Shown: piece by piece, positions 1 through 8,276 of the stretch
Layout: each line of letters begins with the position of its first letter
Numbering within the stretch: position 1 is the first letter of the stretch
NCBI RefSeq assembly: GCF_003344865.1
Contig: NZ_CP031165.1
Coordinates: 2,547,910-2,611,909 of the forward strand
DNA: 64,000 nt
Direction of reading: 5' to 3'
Source: Euzebya pacifica
GTDB taxonomy: Bacteria > Actinomycetota > Nitriliruptoria > Euzebyales > Euzebyaceae
Translations under genes and position numbers: made by a program
Notes under the pieces: model-generated
Seen by the model: only the letters and a program-made list of their open reading frames with translations
What the model was told of the DNA's origin: nothing
The model's database searches: none

Positions 1-109
1 CCGCCCGGATGTCCACCAGCACCTCGCCGGGGCCCGGGGCGGGGTCGGGCACGTCCTCCAGGCGCAGCACGTCGGGGCTGCCGTAGCGGTCGAACGTCCA
101 GGCCTTCAC
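1..109 (-). CDS. Medium-chain dehydrogenase/quinone oxidoreductase, N-terminal fragment
   Basis: Only the first 36 codons lie in the window; the gene continues beyond position 1. The start reads (M)KAWTFDRYGSPDVLRLED followed by a PxPGPGEVLV stretch, the usual opening of the GroES-like catalytic domain in zinc-independent quinone oxidoreductases and related NAD(P)H-dependent alcohol dehydrogenases. The GTG start at 109 overlaps the TGA of the upstream MMPL gene as GTGA, so the two are probably translationally coupled. The cofactor-binding domain is outside the window, so the substrate cannot be judged. Confidence 0.85.
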   Translation of the reverse strand, partial: MKAWTFDRYGSPDVLRLEDVPDPAPGPGEVLVDIRA

Positions 110-2286
110 GAGATCTCCTCCAGCGAGCGCGGGCGGGTGGTCACGTCGATGACGGGAACCGCTGGGGCGGATGCGACCGCGTGGTCGAGGTCGACGTGGG
201 GCAGCAGACGATCCAGCCAGCCGGGCAGCCACCAGTTGGCGCGGCCCATCAGCGCCATCGTCGCAGGCACGATCACCATCCGGACGATCGTGGCGTCGAG
301 GACGATCGCCGTCGACAACCCGAGCCCCATCATCTTCACCAACGGCGAGGTGTTGCCGACGAAGCTGCCGAACACCGCCATCATGATCAGGGCGGCCGAG
401 GTGATGACGCGGCCGGTACCGGCCATGCCCCGGGCGACGGACTCGGCGTTGTCGCCTGTCACCGCGTACTCCTCGCGGATGCGCGAGAGGAGGAAGACCT
501 CGTAGTCCATGGACAGGCCGAACAGCACGGCGAAGAAGATGGTCGGCATGGGCGAGGCGATCAGGTAGGTGCCGTCCAGTCCGAACAGGCCACCGAACCA
601 GCCCCACTGGAACACCGCGACGACGACGCCGTAGGCCCCGCCGATGGACAGCAGGTTCATCACCGCCGCCTTCAGCGGGACGGCGACGGAGCGGAACACG
701 ACCATCAGCAGCAGGAACGATGCGGCAAGGATGGCGGCGACGAACACCGGCAGCGTGTCAGTCAGCTGGGTGGTCAGGTCGTCGGTCATCGCGGTCAGCC
801 CGGCTACGTACAGCCCGTCGGGCGCGACAGCCCGGACGCGCTGCAACGTCGCCGACGTCGCGGGGTCCGCGGCGTCAGTGGCGGGTACGACCGGCACCAC
901 GACCGCGTCGCCGCCCGGCGACGTCACGGGTTGCCCGACCATCACCACGCCGGGGTCGGCCCGTACCGCGGCCACGATCGTGGGTACGTCCTCGGCGGCC
1001 AGGCCGGTGTCGACCAGGTCCAGCACGAGCAACAACGGCGCGTTCGACCCCGGGCCGAAGCCCTCGGCCAGCAGGTCGTGGGCACGGCGATGGGTGGTCT
1101 CCACCGAGTCGTCCCCGGCGTCGGGGAAGCCGGTCTCCATGCGGATCGCCGGGGCCGCGAGCAGCACCAGCAGGGCCGTCGCGGCCAGCAGCCACGGCCA
1201 CGGGCGGCCGGAGACGCGATGCGCGAACTGCCACCAGCGGGTGTCCTCGCTCGGCACCGGCGCGCGGCCGCGCCCGATCAGGCGACCAGCGTCGATGCGG
1301 TCGCCGAGCAGCGTGAGGATGGCCGGCAGCAACGTCAGGGCGCTGGCGACGGCGAACAGCACCACGAGGGAGGTGGCCAAGCCGATCGATCCGAGGAACC
1401 CGAGGCCGGTCAGGACCAGGGCCGCCATGGCCACCACGACAGTCCCGCCGGCGAAGACCACCGCCGACCCGGAGGAGCCCATCGCGAGGGACAGCGCCTG
1501 TTCGTTGGGCAGCCCGGCGGTGCGGTGCTCGCGGTACCGGGCGACGACGAACAGGGCGTAGTCGATGCCGACCCCGAGGCCGATCATCGCGCCGATGGTT
1601 GGCGCGGAGGTGGAGGTGTCCATGACCGCGGCGAGCAGGGTGATCCCCCCGAGGCCGGCGGCCACGGCGGTCAGCGCGAGGGCGATCGGCACCAACGCTG
1701 CGACGACGGTGCCGAACGCGATGACGAGGATGACGAGGGCCGCCACCAACCCGATGGCCTCCGCGCCCGACGTCTCGGTCTCGGCGTTGATGAAGATCGC
1801 GTCACCACCGAGCTCTGCGGCGAGATCGGCGCTCCGGGCCGGTCCCACGGCTGCGTCGAGGGCGGCGAGCGGCGCCGGTCCGAGGTCCACCGACGGCGTG
1901 TCGAAGGCGATGGTGGCGAACCCGATCCGGCTGTCGTCCGACACGGTGCCGTCGACGAACGGATCGGAGACCGCGACCACGTGGTCGACGGCACGGATCC
2001 GTTGGAGGGCGTCGGCGATCACCTCGCGGTGGGCGACCAGCGGCTGGCCGTCCTCGGCGGCGAACACCGCCATGGCGCTGCCCCCTGCAGCGTCGGGGAA
2101 GCGGTCGGCCAGCAGCTGGTTGGCGCGTTCGCTCTGGCTGCCCGGGGCCGTCATGTCGTCGACGAACGCGCCGCCGATCGATCCGGCCGTGGCGAGGACG
2201 ACGATGATCCCCATCAGCCAGGCAGCGATGGTGACCCATGGGCGGCGGGCGCTGGCGTCGCCGATGCGACGAGCGAGCTGGTACAC
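106..2286 (-). CDS. MMPL family transporter (RND-type exporter)
   Basis: A 726-residue membrane protein with the duplicated MMPL/RND layout: one N-terminal helix (about 18-36), an extracytoplasmic domain, a helix bundle (about 175-330), then a second domain and bundle. Each half has a transmembrane acidic motif used by the family for proton coupling: GIDYALF at 240-246 and MDYEVF at 593-598. MMPL proteins export lipids, siderophores or drugs; the substrate here is unknown. The GTG start at 2286 is preceded by GAAGGA at good spacing; an upstream in-frame start at 2364 lacks this and adds 26 non-conserved residues. It is divergent from a two-component system that may control it (inference) and coupled to the dehydrogenase downstream. 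Confidence 0.93.
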   Translation of the reverse strand: MYQLARRIGDASARRPWVTIAAWLMGIIVVLATAGSIGGAFVDDMTAPGSQSERANQLLADRFPDAAGGSAMAVFAAEDGQPLVAHREVIADALQRIRAVDHVVAVSDPFVDGTVSDDSRIGFATIAFDTPSVDLGPAPLAALDAAVGPARSADLAAELGGDAIFINAETETSGAEAIGLVAALVILVIAFGTVVAALVPIALALTAVAAGLGGITLLAAVMDTSTSAPTIGAMIGLGVGIDYALFVVARYREHRTAGLPNEQALSLAMGSSGSAVVFAGGTVVVAMAALVLTGLGFLGSIGLATSLVVLFAVASALTLLPAILTLLGDRIDAGRLIGRGRAPVPSEDTRWWQFAHRVSGRPWPWLLAATALLVLLAAPAIRMETGFPDAGDDSVETTHRRAHDLLAEGFGPGSNAPLLLVLDLVDTGLAAEDVPTIVAAVRADPGVVMVGQPVTSPGGDAVVVPVVPATDAADPATSATLQRVRAVAPDGLYVAGLTAMTDDLTTQLTDTLPVFVAAILAASFLLLMVVFRSVAVPLKAAVMNLLSIGGAYGVVVAVFQWGWFGGLFGLDGTYLIASPMPTIFFAVLFGLSMDYEVFLLSRIREEYAVTGDNAESVARGMAGTGRVITSAALIMMAVFGSFVGNTSPLVKMMGLGLSTAIVLDATIVRMVIVPATMALMGRANWWLPGWLDRLLPHVDLDHAVASAPAVPVIDVTTRPRSLEEIS

Positions 2287-2506
2287 GGTTGAGTCCTTCT
2301 CGATTGGCGGGGCGTCCTGCGGGTGCCGGGACCGGCACGTCGAGGTCGACCCTCCCCCCCGCACGGTGCGCTCGTCGCCCGCTGCGAGAACGGTTCGTTC
2401 CCCGTCCCCGGGAGGGTCCTTCGGTCCGCCGCGCCGGCCCCGTCTCCTCCCTGCGACGGGCGGCGATCTCCATCCAGGGGAGGGTGTTGCGGGCGAGGCG
2501 TTCCCC

Positions 2507-2512
2507 TACGGT
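2507..2512 (+). promoter_or_regulatory. Putative -10 element (TACGGT) for a leaderless histidine kinase transcript
   Basis: TACGGT lies exactly six bases before the GTG at 2519, the spacing expected when transcription starts on the start codon. No Shine-Dalgarno sequence precedes that GTG. No convincing -35 box is visible. This supports the chosen kinase start. Confidence 0.45.
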
Positions 2513-2518
2513 GAGCGG

Positions 2519-3742
2519 GTGAGCCCCGGGTCGACCACCGCTGCCCGCCGGAACGTGGACACGCCCGGCCCCCTCGGCGCGCCACGACCTGCGGAGCGGG
2601 TCCGACGGTCGGGCCCGTTCGTGCGCTGGCCGCGCACGGCAGACGCGGTGCTTGCCACCGTCGTGTTCGTGCTGACGACGACGGTGACCGAGGGGCCCGG
2701 CGACACCCTGATGACCCGGTCCGTGCAGGACGTGCCCGTCCCGGCGCTCCTCGCCTTCGCCGTCGCGTCCGCTGCCCTGTATCGCCGTCGCCACGAGCCG
2801 CTGGTGGTCCTCGCCGTGGTGCTGGTCTGCTTCGCAGCGACGCTCGACTCCGGCTTCGCCGACGCCGGCGGCACCCTGCTGATCGGCCTGTACAGCGTCG
2901 GCCGGTACGCCCCCTCCCAGCAACGGGGAATCGTCGGCGTCGTCGTCGCCATCGTCCTGATCGCCGCCGACGGACTGCTCGCCGGACTGCCGTGGGGCGA
3001 GGTCGTGGTGTCCGGCGTGGCCATGGAGGTGGCCTGGTCCATCGGTCGTCGGCTGCGTCTCCGCGGTGAGCGGGCGGTGGCCCTCCAGCGCGAGAAGGAC
3101 GTGGAGGCCCATCGGATCGTGATGGAGGAACGCACACGTATCGCACGCGAGCTGCACGACGTCGTCGCCCACCGGGTCAGCTCGATGACGGTGCAGGCCG
3201 GCGCCGCCAAGGCCGTCGCGGCACGTGACCCCGAAGCCGCCCTGCGTGCGATGACGGCGGTGGAGGAGGCCGGCCGCGAGGCCCTCGACGAGCTGCGGCA
3301 CCTCCTCGGCGTGCTGCGGCTCGAGGCCGACCTCGACGGTGCGGGTCCGCAACCGGGACTGCAGGACCTACCCCGCCTGGTGGAGCAGACGCGTCGCGCA
3401 GGGCTGGAGGTCACGCTGTCCATCGATGGGGTGGCCGCGCCGCTGCCAGCGCGGGTCGAGCTGTCGGCCTACCGGATCGTGCAGGAGTCGTTGACCAACG
3501 TCCTCAAGCACGCCGGCCCGGGCGCTCGGGCCGACGTCACCCTGCAGGCAGACCGGCGCCGGCTGGTCGTGGAGGTCCTCGACGACGGCGCCGGGGTGAA
3601 CGGCGAGCCCGGCAGCGGCCACGGCATCGTCGGCATGCGGGAACGGGCCACCCTCCTCGGGGGCAGCCTCGTTGCCGGCCCGCGACCGCGGGGCGGGTAC
3701 CTGGTTCGCGCCGAGCTGCCGATCGACGGAGACGCCGCGTGA
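2519..3742 (+). CDS. Sensor histidine kinase, NarL/DesK type (HisKA_3)
   Basis: A 407-residue kinase. After a basic N-terminus there are about four membrane helices (roughly 42-175), then a HisKA_3 dimerisation domain with RTRIARELHDVVAHR (phosphoacceptor H213) and a HATPase domain with an N box (QESLTNVLKHA, 322-332) and G boxes (DDGAG 355-359; GHGIVGMRER 367-376). There is no large extracellular sensor, so it probably senses through its membrane segments. The GTG start fits a leaderless transcript. The response regulator follows after 16 bases and is the evident partner. Confidence 0.93.
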   Translation: MSPGSTTAARRNVDTPGPLGAPRPAERVRRSGPFVRWPRTADAVLATVVFVLTTTVTEGPGDTLMTRSVQDVPVPALLAFAVASAALYRRRHEPLVVLAVVLVCFAATLDSGFADAGGTLLIGLYSVGRYAPSQQRGIVGVVVAIVLIAADGLLAGLPWGEVVVSGVAMEVAWSIGRRLRLRGERAVALQREKDVEAHRIVMEERTRIARELHDVVAHRVSSMTVQAGAAKAVAARDPEAALRAMTAVEEAGREALDELRHLLGVLRLEADLDGAGPQPGLQDLPRLVEQTRRAGLEVTLSIDGVAAPLPARVELSAYRIVQESLTNVLKHAGPGARADVTLQADRRRLVVEVLDDGAGVNGEPGSGHGIVGMRERATLLGGSLVAGPRPRGGYLVRAELPIDGDAA

Positions 3743-3758
3743 GCAAGGAGAACGTGCA

Positions 3759-4448
3759 GTGACCATCCGTGTGGCGGTCGTGGACGACCAGACGTTGGTC
3801 CGCAGCGGGTTCGCGATGATCCTCGGCGCCAACGACGACATCGACGTGGTCGCAGAGGCGGCGACCGGGGTCGAGGCGGTTGCTGTGGCCCGCGAGCATC
3901 GTCCCGACGTCGTGCTGATGGACATCCGGATGCCCGAGATGGACGGCATCGAGGCCACCATCCGCATCCTGCAGGAGGCAGACACGACGCCCGGCCACGA
4001 GGTCCGGGTGCTGATCCTCACCACCTTCGACCCCGACGAGTACGTCTACCGGGCCCTCCGGGCCGGTGCCAGCGGGTTCGTGCTGAAGGACACCCCGGCC
4101 GACCAGCTGGTGCAGGCGGTGCGCACCATCGCCGACGGCGGTGCCCTGCTGGCCCCGTCGATCACCCGTCGGCTGATCAGCCGGTTCGGCCAGCAGCTGT
4201 CGACCGACCGAGCGGTCGCCGACCGGCTGGACCGGCTGACCGAACGGGAGCGGGAGGTCACCGCCGCGGTCGCCCGTGGTGCCTCCAACGCCGAGATCGC
4301 CGAGGCGTTGTTCATCGGTGCGGCGACGGTGAAGTCCCACGTCTCCAACGTCCTGACCAAGCTGGGCCTGCGCGACCGCGCGCAGATCGTGGTGTTCGCC
4401 TACGAGAGCGGCCTGGTCGAACCCGGCGACATCGACATCGGGTACTGA
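3759..4448 (+). CDS. Response regulator, NarL/LuxR family
   Basis: 229 residues. The receiver domain has acidic residues D9/D10, phosphoacceptor D55 in VVLMD, and K110. The C-terminal LuxR helix-turn-helix spans about 160-215 (LTEREREV ... ATVKSHVSNVLTKLGL). The GTG start at 3759 follows AAGGAG by eight bases. It forms a two-component operon with the upstream kinase. Its targets are not visible; the divergent MMPL exporter is a reasonable candidate by position only. Confidence 0.95.
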   Translation: MTIRVAVVDDQTLVRSGFAMILGANDDIDVVAEAATGVEAVAVAREHRPDVVLMDIRMPEMDGIEATIRILQEADTTPGHEVRVLILTTFDPDEYVYRALRAGASGFVLKDTPADQLVQAVRTIADGGALLAPSITRRLISRFGQQLSTDRAVADRLDRLTEREREVTAAVARGASNAEIAEALFIGAATVKSHVSNVLTKLGLRDRAQIVVFAYESGLVEPGDIDIGY

Positions 4449-4460
4449 GTGTCCTGGCTC

Positions 4461-4485
4461 GGCTGGCCCGACCGGCCGGTCAGCC
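4461..4485. terminator. Hairpin between convergent genes
   Basis: GGCTGGCC pairs with GGTCAGCC (one G-U pair) around a nine-base loop, between the response regulator stop and the end of the convergent PPOX gene, overlapping its stop. There is no T-run, so termination efficiency is uncertain. Confidence 0.5.
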
Positions 4486-5193
4486 CGTCAGAAGGCGTAC
4501 CGACGGTGAGACCGGGATGTCGTCGGCGAGGTCGGGGGAGGGGAGCGGCGGTCCGAACGTCGTGGTCATCGGCACCACCCCGGCCCACACCGGCAGGTCC
4601 ATGTCCTCCGGTTCGTCGTTGGGCGGGCCGGTGCGCGTCTTCACCGACGCCTCGGCCAGCGGCAGCCGCGCGACGACCGTGGCCGACAGCTCCCGTTCGG
4701 TCGGTCGTCGCAGCTCCGCTGCGCGCCCGGGCGCCACGTGATCGACCGTCGTGTCCAGCGCCAGCAGCATCTCCTCGCGATCGGTGACCAGCACGGCATC
4801 ACCGACCACGACGACGCTGCGGTAGTTGATGGAGTGGTGGAACCCGGAGCGGGCCATCACCAGCCCGTCGATCAGGGTCACCGACAACGAGATGGGCCAC
4901 GGCGTGTCGGCGCTGAGCCCCAGCCGGCTGCCGGAGGAGGCGTGCAGGTAGACGTGGTCGTCGATGCGGGCCTGCAGCGTCGGGATGACGATGGGGTGGC
5001 CGTCGTGCACGTAGGCGATGTGGCAGAACGGGGTGGCGTCGAGGATGGCGTGGACCGCCTCGGCGTCGTAGCGGCCCCGCTTCTTGGTGTCGCGGCGCAC
5101 CTTCACACGATCCGATCCGGGTTCGCCACGGCCGTCCTCGGCAGGGGTCCACCGACGGTCTGCGCTGCGCGGGGGCGGGGAGATGTCGCTCAT
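4480..5193 (-). CDS. Pyridoxamine 5'-phosphate oxidase-family flavin-binding protein
   Basis: 237 residues from the ATG at 5193. After a charged, low-complexity N-terminus comes KKRGRYDAEAVHAILD, then a split-barrel segment typical of the Nim/PPOX_2 group of FMN- or F420-binding proteins (ATPFCHIAYVHDGHPIVIPT, then LHASSGSRLG and HHSINYRSVVVVG). Members are reductases or stress proteins and seldom true PdxH enzymes. The start is uncertain: in-frame starts at 5205 and 5226 also exist, and none has a well-spaced ribosome-binding site. It converges on the two-component operon. Confidence 0.85.
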   Translation of the reverse strand: MSDISPPPRSADRRWTPAEDGRGEPGSDRVKVRRDTKKRGRYDAEAVHAILDATPFCHIAYVHDGHPIVIPTLQARIDDHVYLHASSGSRLGLSADTPWPISLSVTLIDGLVMARSGFHHSINYRSVVVVGDAVLVTDREEMLLALDTTVDHVAPGRAAELRRPTERELSATVVARLPLAEASVKTRTGPPNDEPEDMDLPVWAGVVPMTTTFGPPLPSPDLADDIPVSPSVRLLTG

Positions 5194-5292
5194 GGCCGAC
5201 AGCATCGCCCAGGCGCCGATGGCCACTCCTGTGTCAATCGGTCAGGCACACCACGAGACGGCAAAGCTGGTGGCGGAACCGGAGGCACGTTC

Positions 5293-5366
5293 TACACTCA
5301 CTGTGCTGCCCGGCCCCGCTGGATGGTTCCCCCCGTGCCCTCCAGGTCCGTGTGGCCGGGCAGCAC
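5293..5366 (+). other. Extended inverted repeat with an upstream -10-like box
   Basis: GTGCTGCCCGGCC (5303-5315) is the perfect complement of GGCCGGGCAGCAC (5354-5366). Inside the 38-base loop CTGGA (5319-5323) pairs with TCCAG (5341-5345), giving a two-tier hairpin. A TACACT hexamer at 5293-5298 would place a transcription start at the foot of the stem. It lies in the 248-base divergent gap before the VanW gene. It could be a short structured RNA, a leader or an operator. Confidence 0.5.
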
Positions 5367-5429
5367 CTCGTTCCCCGGCCCCATCGTGTCGCGCGGGGAC
5401 GGTGGTTCGGCTGCGGCTGGTCCACGCGG

Positions 5430-5435
5430 TACCGT
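5430..5435 (+). promoter_or_regulatory. Putative -10 element (TACCGT) for a leaderless VanW transcript
   Basis: TACCGT sits six bases before the GTG at 5442, the same geometry as at 2507. No Shine-Dalgarno sequence is present. This is the main reason for choosing the 5442 start. Confidence 0.45.
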
Positions 5436-5441
5436 GGTCGC

Positions 5442-7313
5442 GTGCGTGACGTGACGACTGACACCCACGCCAGCGACGAGGCAGGGGAGACTCCCTCGAC
5501 CGAGACGCCGGACACCGAACAATCAGCTTCCAGCAAGGCATCCAACGCCGGTGGTACGGGCATGTCCCGCGCCGACTGGCACGACACCATGACGGTGGAG
5601 GGTGGCGGCAGGCGCTGGGGTTGGATGCTCGGACTGGTCGGCTCGACAGCGGTTCTCGCGGTTGCTGGGGTGCTGATGGCCATCAACCTTCCCGGGGGGA
5701 CCACCCTTGCCGGGACGTCGGTGGCGTCCGTTGACGACGCACCGGCGGCGCTGCAGGAGGCTGCGGGCACGCTGACCAGCCTCCCGCTCCGGTTCTCCAC
5801 CGATGCCGGCACCGAGCTGGTGCGGACCGGTGGGGACCTCGGCCTCACCGTCGACGTGCGCGGCACGATCAGCCCCATCGAGCAGGGCCTGCCCTCGATC
5901 TCGGCCTGGCTGCGCCGGCTGCCCTCCGGGCCCCTCGCGGCACCGCTGCAGCTGGAGCCCTACGACGGTGATGTCCTGACCGAGGTGGCCGCCGCGGTGA
6001 CCGCCGAGCCGATCAACGCCGAGCTCGACGTCCGCGCCTCCGGGATCGACACCACCCCCGGCGTCGACGGGCTCGACGTCACCAGCGAGGACGTCCGACA
6101 GGCACTCGACACGGCGCTGGACACCATCGAGACCACCGACCCCTCCACCTGGCCGGAAACCCTCGAGGTCACCGTGGCCGGGTCGACCGTTGCGCCGCCC
6201 GTGACCCAGGCCGACATCGACGCCGTCGGCGAGGTCGTCGACCGCCTCGAGGCCGCCGAGGTCGTGGTGACGGGCGAGGTGATCCTGCCTGCCGACCCCG
6301 AAGCCGACGAGGACGAGGAGTCCTCGGAGGAACGTCGTGGGCCACAGGCGATCACCCTCAGCCGCAGCGAGCTGCGACAGCTCGTCGACGTGGCCGTCGA
6401 CGCCGAGGCCCCGGAGGGCGAACGGCTGCGCCTGGTACCCGACCCCGACGGCACGCCCGGGCGCCTGGTCGCCCTGATGGACCTGGCGCGCGTGCGCCCG
6501 GAGGTGACGGCCCACGTCGAGAACCGGTCGCCGACCCCCACCACTGACGACGATCCGACCGATGTGTCCGACATCACCGGTGACCTGGTCCTGGACGAGG
6601 TCGAGCCGGGTTTCGAACCCGACCGTGAGGCCACCCTCGCGCAGGTCATCGACGCGGCGCTGGCCGGGGGCGGTGAGGTCGAGATCGTGGGCGAGACCGA
6701 CTCCGAGGTCAGCCTTGCCGACATGGGCATCGTCGAGCCGATCTCGACCTTCACGAGCTACTACACGGCCGGCCAGTCCCGCGTGCAGAACATCCGTCGG
6801 ATCGCCGAGATCGTCGACGGGGTCATCGTCCCCGCCGGAGAGGCGTTCGAGGTCAACCACTTCGTGGGACGTCGGACCGTCGAGAACGGGTTCACCGTCG
6901 GTGGGGCGATCCTCGACGGCGAGCTCGTCAGCGACATCGGTGGTGGCGTCAGCCAGTTCGCCACGACGTTCTTCAACGCCGCTTGGTTCGCCGGCATCGA
7001 GCTGGTGGACTTCAAGGCCCACAGCTTCTACTTCTCGCGGTACCCCCCGGGGCGCGAGGCGACGATCAACTACCCCAACGTCAACCTCGAGATCCGCAAC
7101 GACACCCCCTACGACATCCTCATCGACACCGACAGCAACGAGACGTCGGTCACGGTGACGTTCTGGTCGACGCCGTACTGGGACGTGCAGACGGTCATGG
7201 GACCGTGCGGGTGCGGCGGGTCGTTCCGGATCACCAACGAGCGGATCCTGACCGCGCCGGGTGGTCAGCCGGTCACCGAGGAGTACACCACCACGTACTC
7301 CGTCCCCAGGTAG
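5442..7313 (+). CDS. VanW family wall-associated protein
   Basis: 623 residues: an acidic, Thr/Ser-rich cytoplasmic N-terminus (1-55), one membrane helix (about 60-82), two extracellular segments resembling the putative peptidoglycan-binding domains of YoaR-like proteins, an acidic linker (DEDEESSEE near 290), then the VanW domain (about 435-580; markers AGEAFEVN, GGGVSQFATTFFNAAWFAG). A Cys-containing tail (PCGCGGS) ends the protein. VanW proteins occur near glycopeptide-resistance genes but their biochemistry is unknown; no other van genes are here. An alternative GTG lies at 5451. The region around the stop is imperfectly duplicated. Confidence 0.88.
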   Translation: MRDVTTDTHASDEAGETPSTETPDTEQSASSKASNAGGTGMSRADWHDTMTVEGGGRRWGWMLGLVGSTAVLAVAGVLMAINLPGGTTLAGTSVASVDDAPAALQEAAGTLTSLPLRFSTDAGTELVRTGGDLGLTVDVRGTISPIEQGLPSISAWLRRLPSGPLAAPLQLEPYDGDVLTEVAAAVTAEPINAELDVRASGIDTTPGVDGLDVTSEDVRQALDTALDTIETTDPSTWPETLEVTVAGSTVAPPVTQADIDAVGEVVDRLEAAEVVVTGEVILPADPEADEDEESSEERRGPQAITLSRSELRQLVDVAVDAEAPEGERLRLVPDPDGTPGRLVALMDLARVRPEVTAHVENRSPTPTTDDDPTDVSDITGDLVLDEVEPGFEPDREATLAQVIDAALAGGGEVEIVGETDSEVSLADMGIVEPISTFTSYYTAGQSRVQNIRRIAEIVDGVIVPAGEAFEVNHFVGRRTVENGFTVGGAILDGELVSDIGGGVSQFATTFFNAAWFAGIELVDFKAHSFYFSRYPPGREATINYPNVNLEIRNDTPYDILIDTDSNETSVTVTFWSTPYWDVQTVMGPCGCGGSFRITNERILTAPGGQPVTEEYTTTYSVPR

Positions 7314-7343
7314 CCCCGAGCCGTCCCCCGGTAACCCCAAACC
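7302..7343 (+). repeat. 21-base imperfect tandem repeat carrying the vanW stop codon
   Basis: Two adjacent 21-base units (7302-7322 and 7323-7343) match at 17 of 21 positions. The first holds the real stop, TAG at 7311; the second holds TAA at 7332, in the same frame. See the finding on duplicated stop regions. Confidence 0.7.
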
Positions 7344-7382
7344 GTCCTTGCCCCCGAGCGGGGATGGGCGCATGCTGGACCC

Positions 7383-8243
7383 GTGGTGCTGATGAGCGGA
7401 TGCGGCGCCATCGTGCTTCTTGCGCTGGCGGCGGGGGTTCGTTGGCGCGCGGTGGAGTACCGGGCAGGGTGGTACGCCGCGCCCATGCCGCCGCGGCGGC
7501 TCCGAGCCGGCGTGTCGATGTCCCGCCGGATCTTCCGCGAGGCGGCGGTGATGGTCCTCGCGGGTGCGCTGGTCGGCTTGCTGCTGATCGGACCTGCGGC
7601 ACGGCTGGCGATGCGGGCCCTCGCCGTGCTGGCTGGCCCCGAGGCGCAGGGACGCCCCATCGAGACCGGTACCGCCATGGGCGCGATCACGGTCGAGGGG
7701 ACGCTGGTCGTGGTCGTGTTCGGCGGCCTCCTGGCCGGGCTCCTGCTGGCGCTGGTCCACACCCTGCTGCGGCGGCTGCTGCCCGACGGCTGGCGCGGCG
7801 GGTCGGTGGTGGGGTTGGCGGTGCTGGTCGTGGCCGGACCGCTCATCGACCCGCTTCGTCCCGACAATCCCGTCTTCGCCAACGTCGGCCATGCCTGGGT
7901 TGCCGTGCTGCTGTTCAGCGCGATCGCCATCGCCGCCGGTGCCGTGCTCGCCGCGGTGCATGCCCGCCTCTCGCAGGCCGTCCCGCTGCCCGCCATGCGG
8001 CCCGTTCGTGCATGGTTGCCCTACGTCCCGCTGGCGATGCTGGTCCTGCCCGACCTGCTGCTCCTCACCGAGCTGCTGACCGCCGGCGGGGTTGGCGTGG
8101 TCCTTCGACGGCGGGGGGTGATCCCCCTCTCCGAGCGGACCGGTCGCCTCCTGCGGGTCGCCGGTGTGGTGCTGGTGGTCGGCGTGGTGAGCTGGAAGGC
8201 CCCGGGGTTCGCGCTGGCCGTCAGCCACATCGTCGGCGGCTGA
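7383..8243 (+). CDS. Multi-pass membrane protein of unknown function
   Basis: Up to 286 residues with about five to six hydrophobic helices, for example VMVLAGALVGLLLIGP, LVVVVFGGLLAGLLLALV, VVGLAVLVVAGPLID and LRVAGVVLVVGVVSW. I recognise no family motif. The start is uncertain: GTG 7383 has a CATGCT hexamer six bases upstream (possible leaderless start), while ATG 7485 (MPPRRLRAG) would remove the first helix. The reading frame has strong third-position G/C bias. It stands alone, convergent with the SGNH hydrolase gene. Confidence 0.65.
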   Translation: MVLMSGCGAIVLLALAAGVRWRAVEYRAGWYAAPMPPRRLRAGVSMSRRIFREAAVMVLAGALVGLLLIGPAARLAMRALAVLAGPEAQGRPIETGTAMGAITVEGTLVVVVFGGLLAGLLLALVHTLLRRLLPDGWRGGSVVGLAVLVVAGPLIDPLRPDNPVFANVGHAWVAVLLFSAIAIAAGAVLAAVHARLSQAVPLPAMRPVRAWLPYVPLAMLVLPDLLLLTELLTAGGVGVVLRRRGVIPLSERTGRLLRVAGVVLVVGVVSWKAPGFALAVSHIVGG

Positions 8244-8244
8244 T

Positions 8245-8262
8245 GCCGCCTGTGCAGGCGGC
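8245..8262. terminator. GC-rich hairpin between convergent genes
   Basis: GCCGCC/GGCGGC with TGTGCA between the arms, immediately after the membrane-protein stop and 15 bases before the end of the convergent SGNH gene. There is no T-run. Confidence 0.45.
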
Positions 8263-8276
8263 CGCGACGAGCTGGG

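Noticed and set aside
181-2292. Long plus-strand open frame antisense to the MMPL gene
   Set aside because: His/Gly/Asp/Arg-rich low-complexity translation with no domain; a typical shadow of a high-GC gene.
5442-7313. Vancomycin resistance locus
   Set aside because: VanW-domain proteins are common in actinobacteria; vanH, vanA and vanX are absent.
5523-8228. 901-codon minus-strand frame
   Set aside because: It mirrors the VanW and membrane-protein genes, is rich in Asp/Gly/His/Gln repeats and has no recognisable motif.
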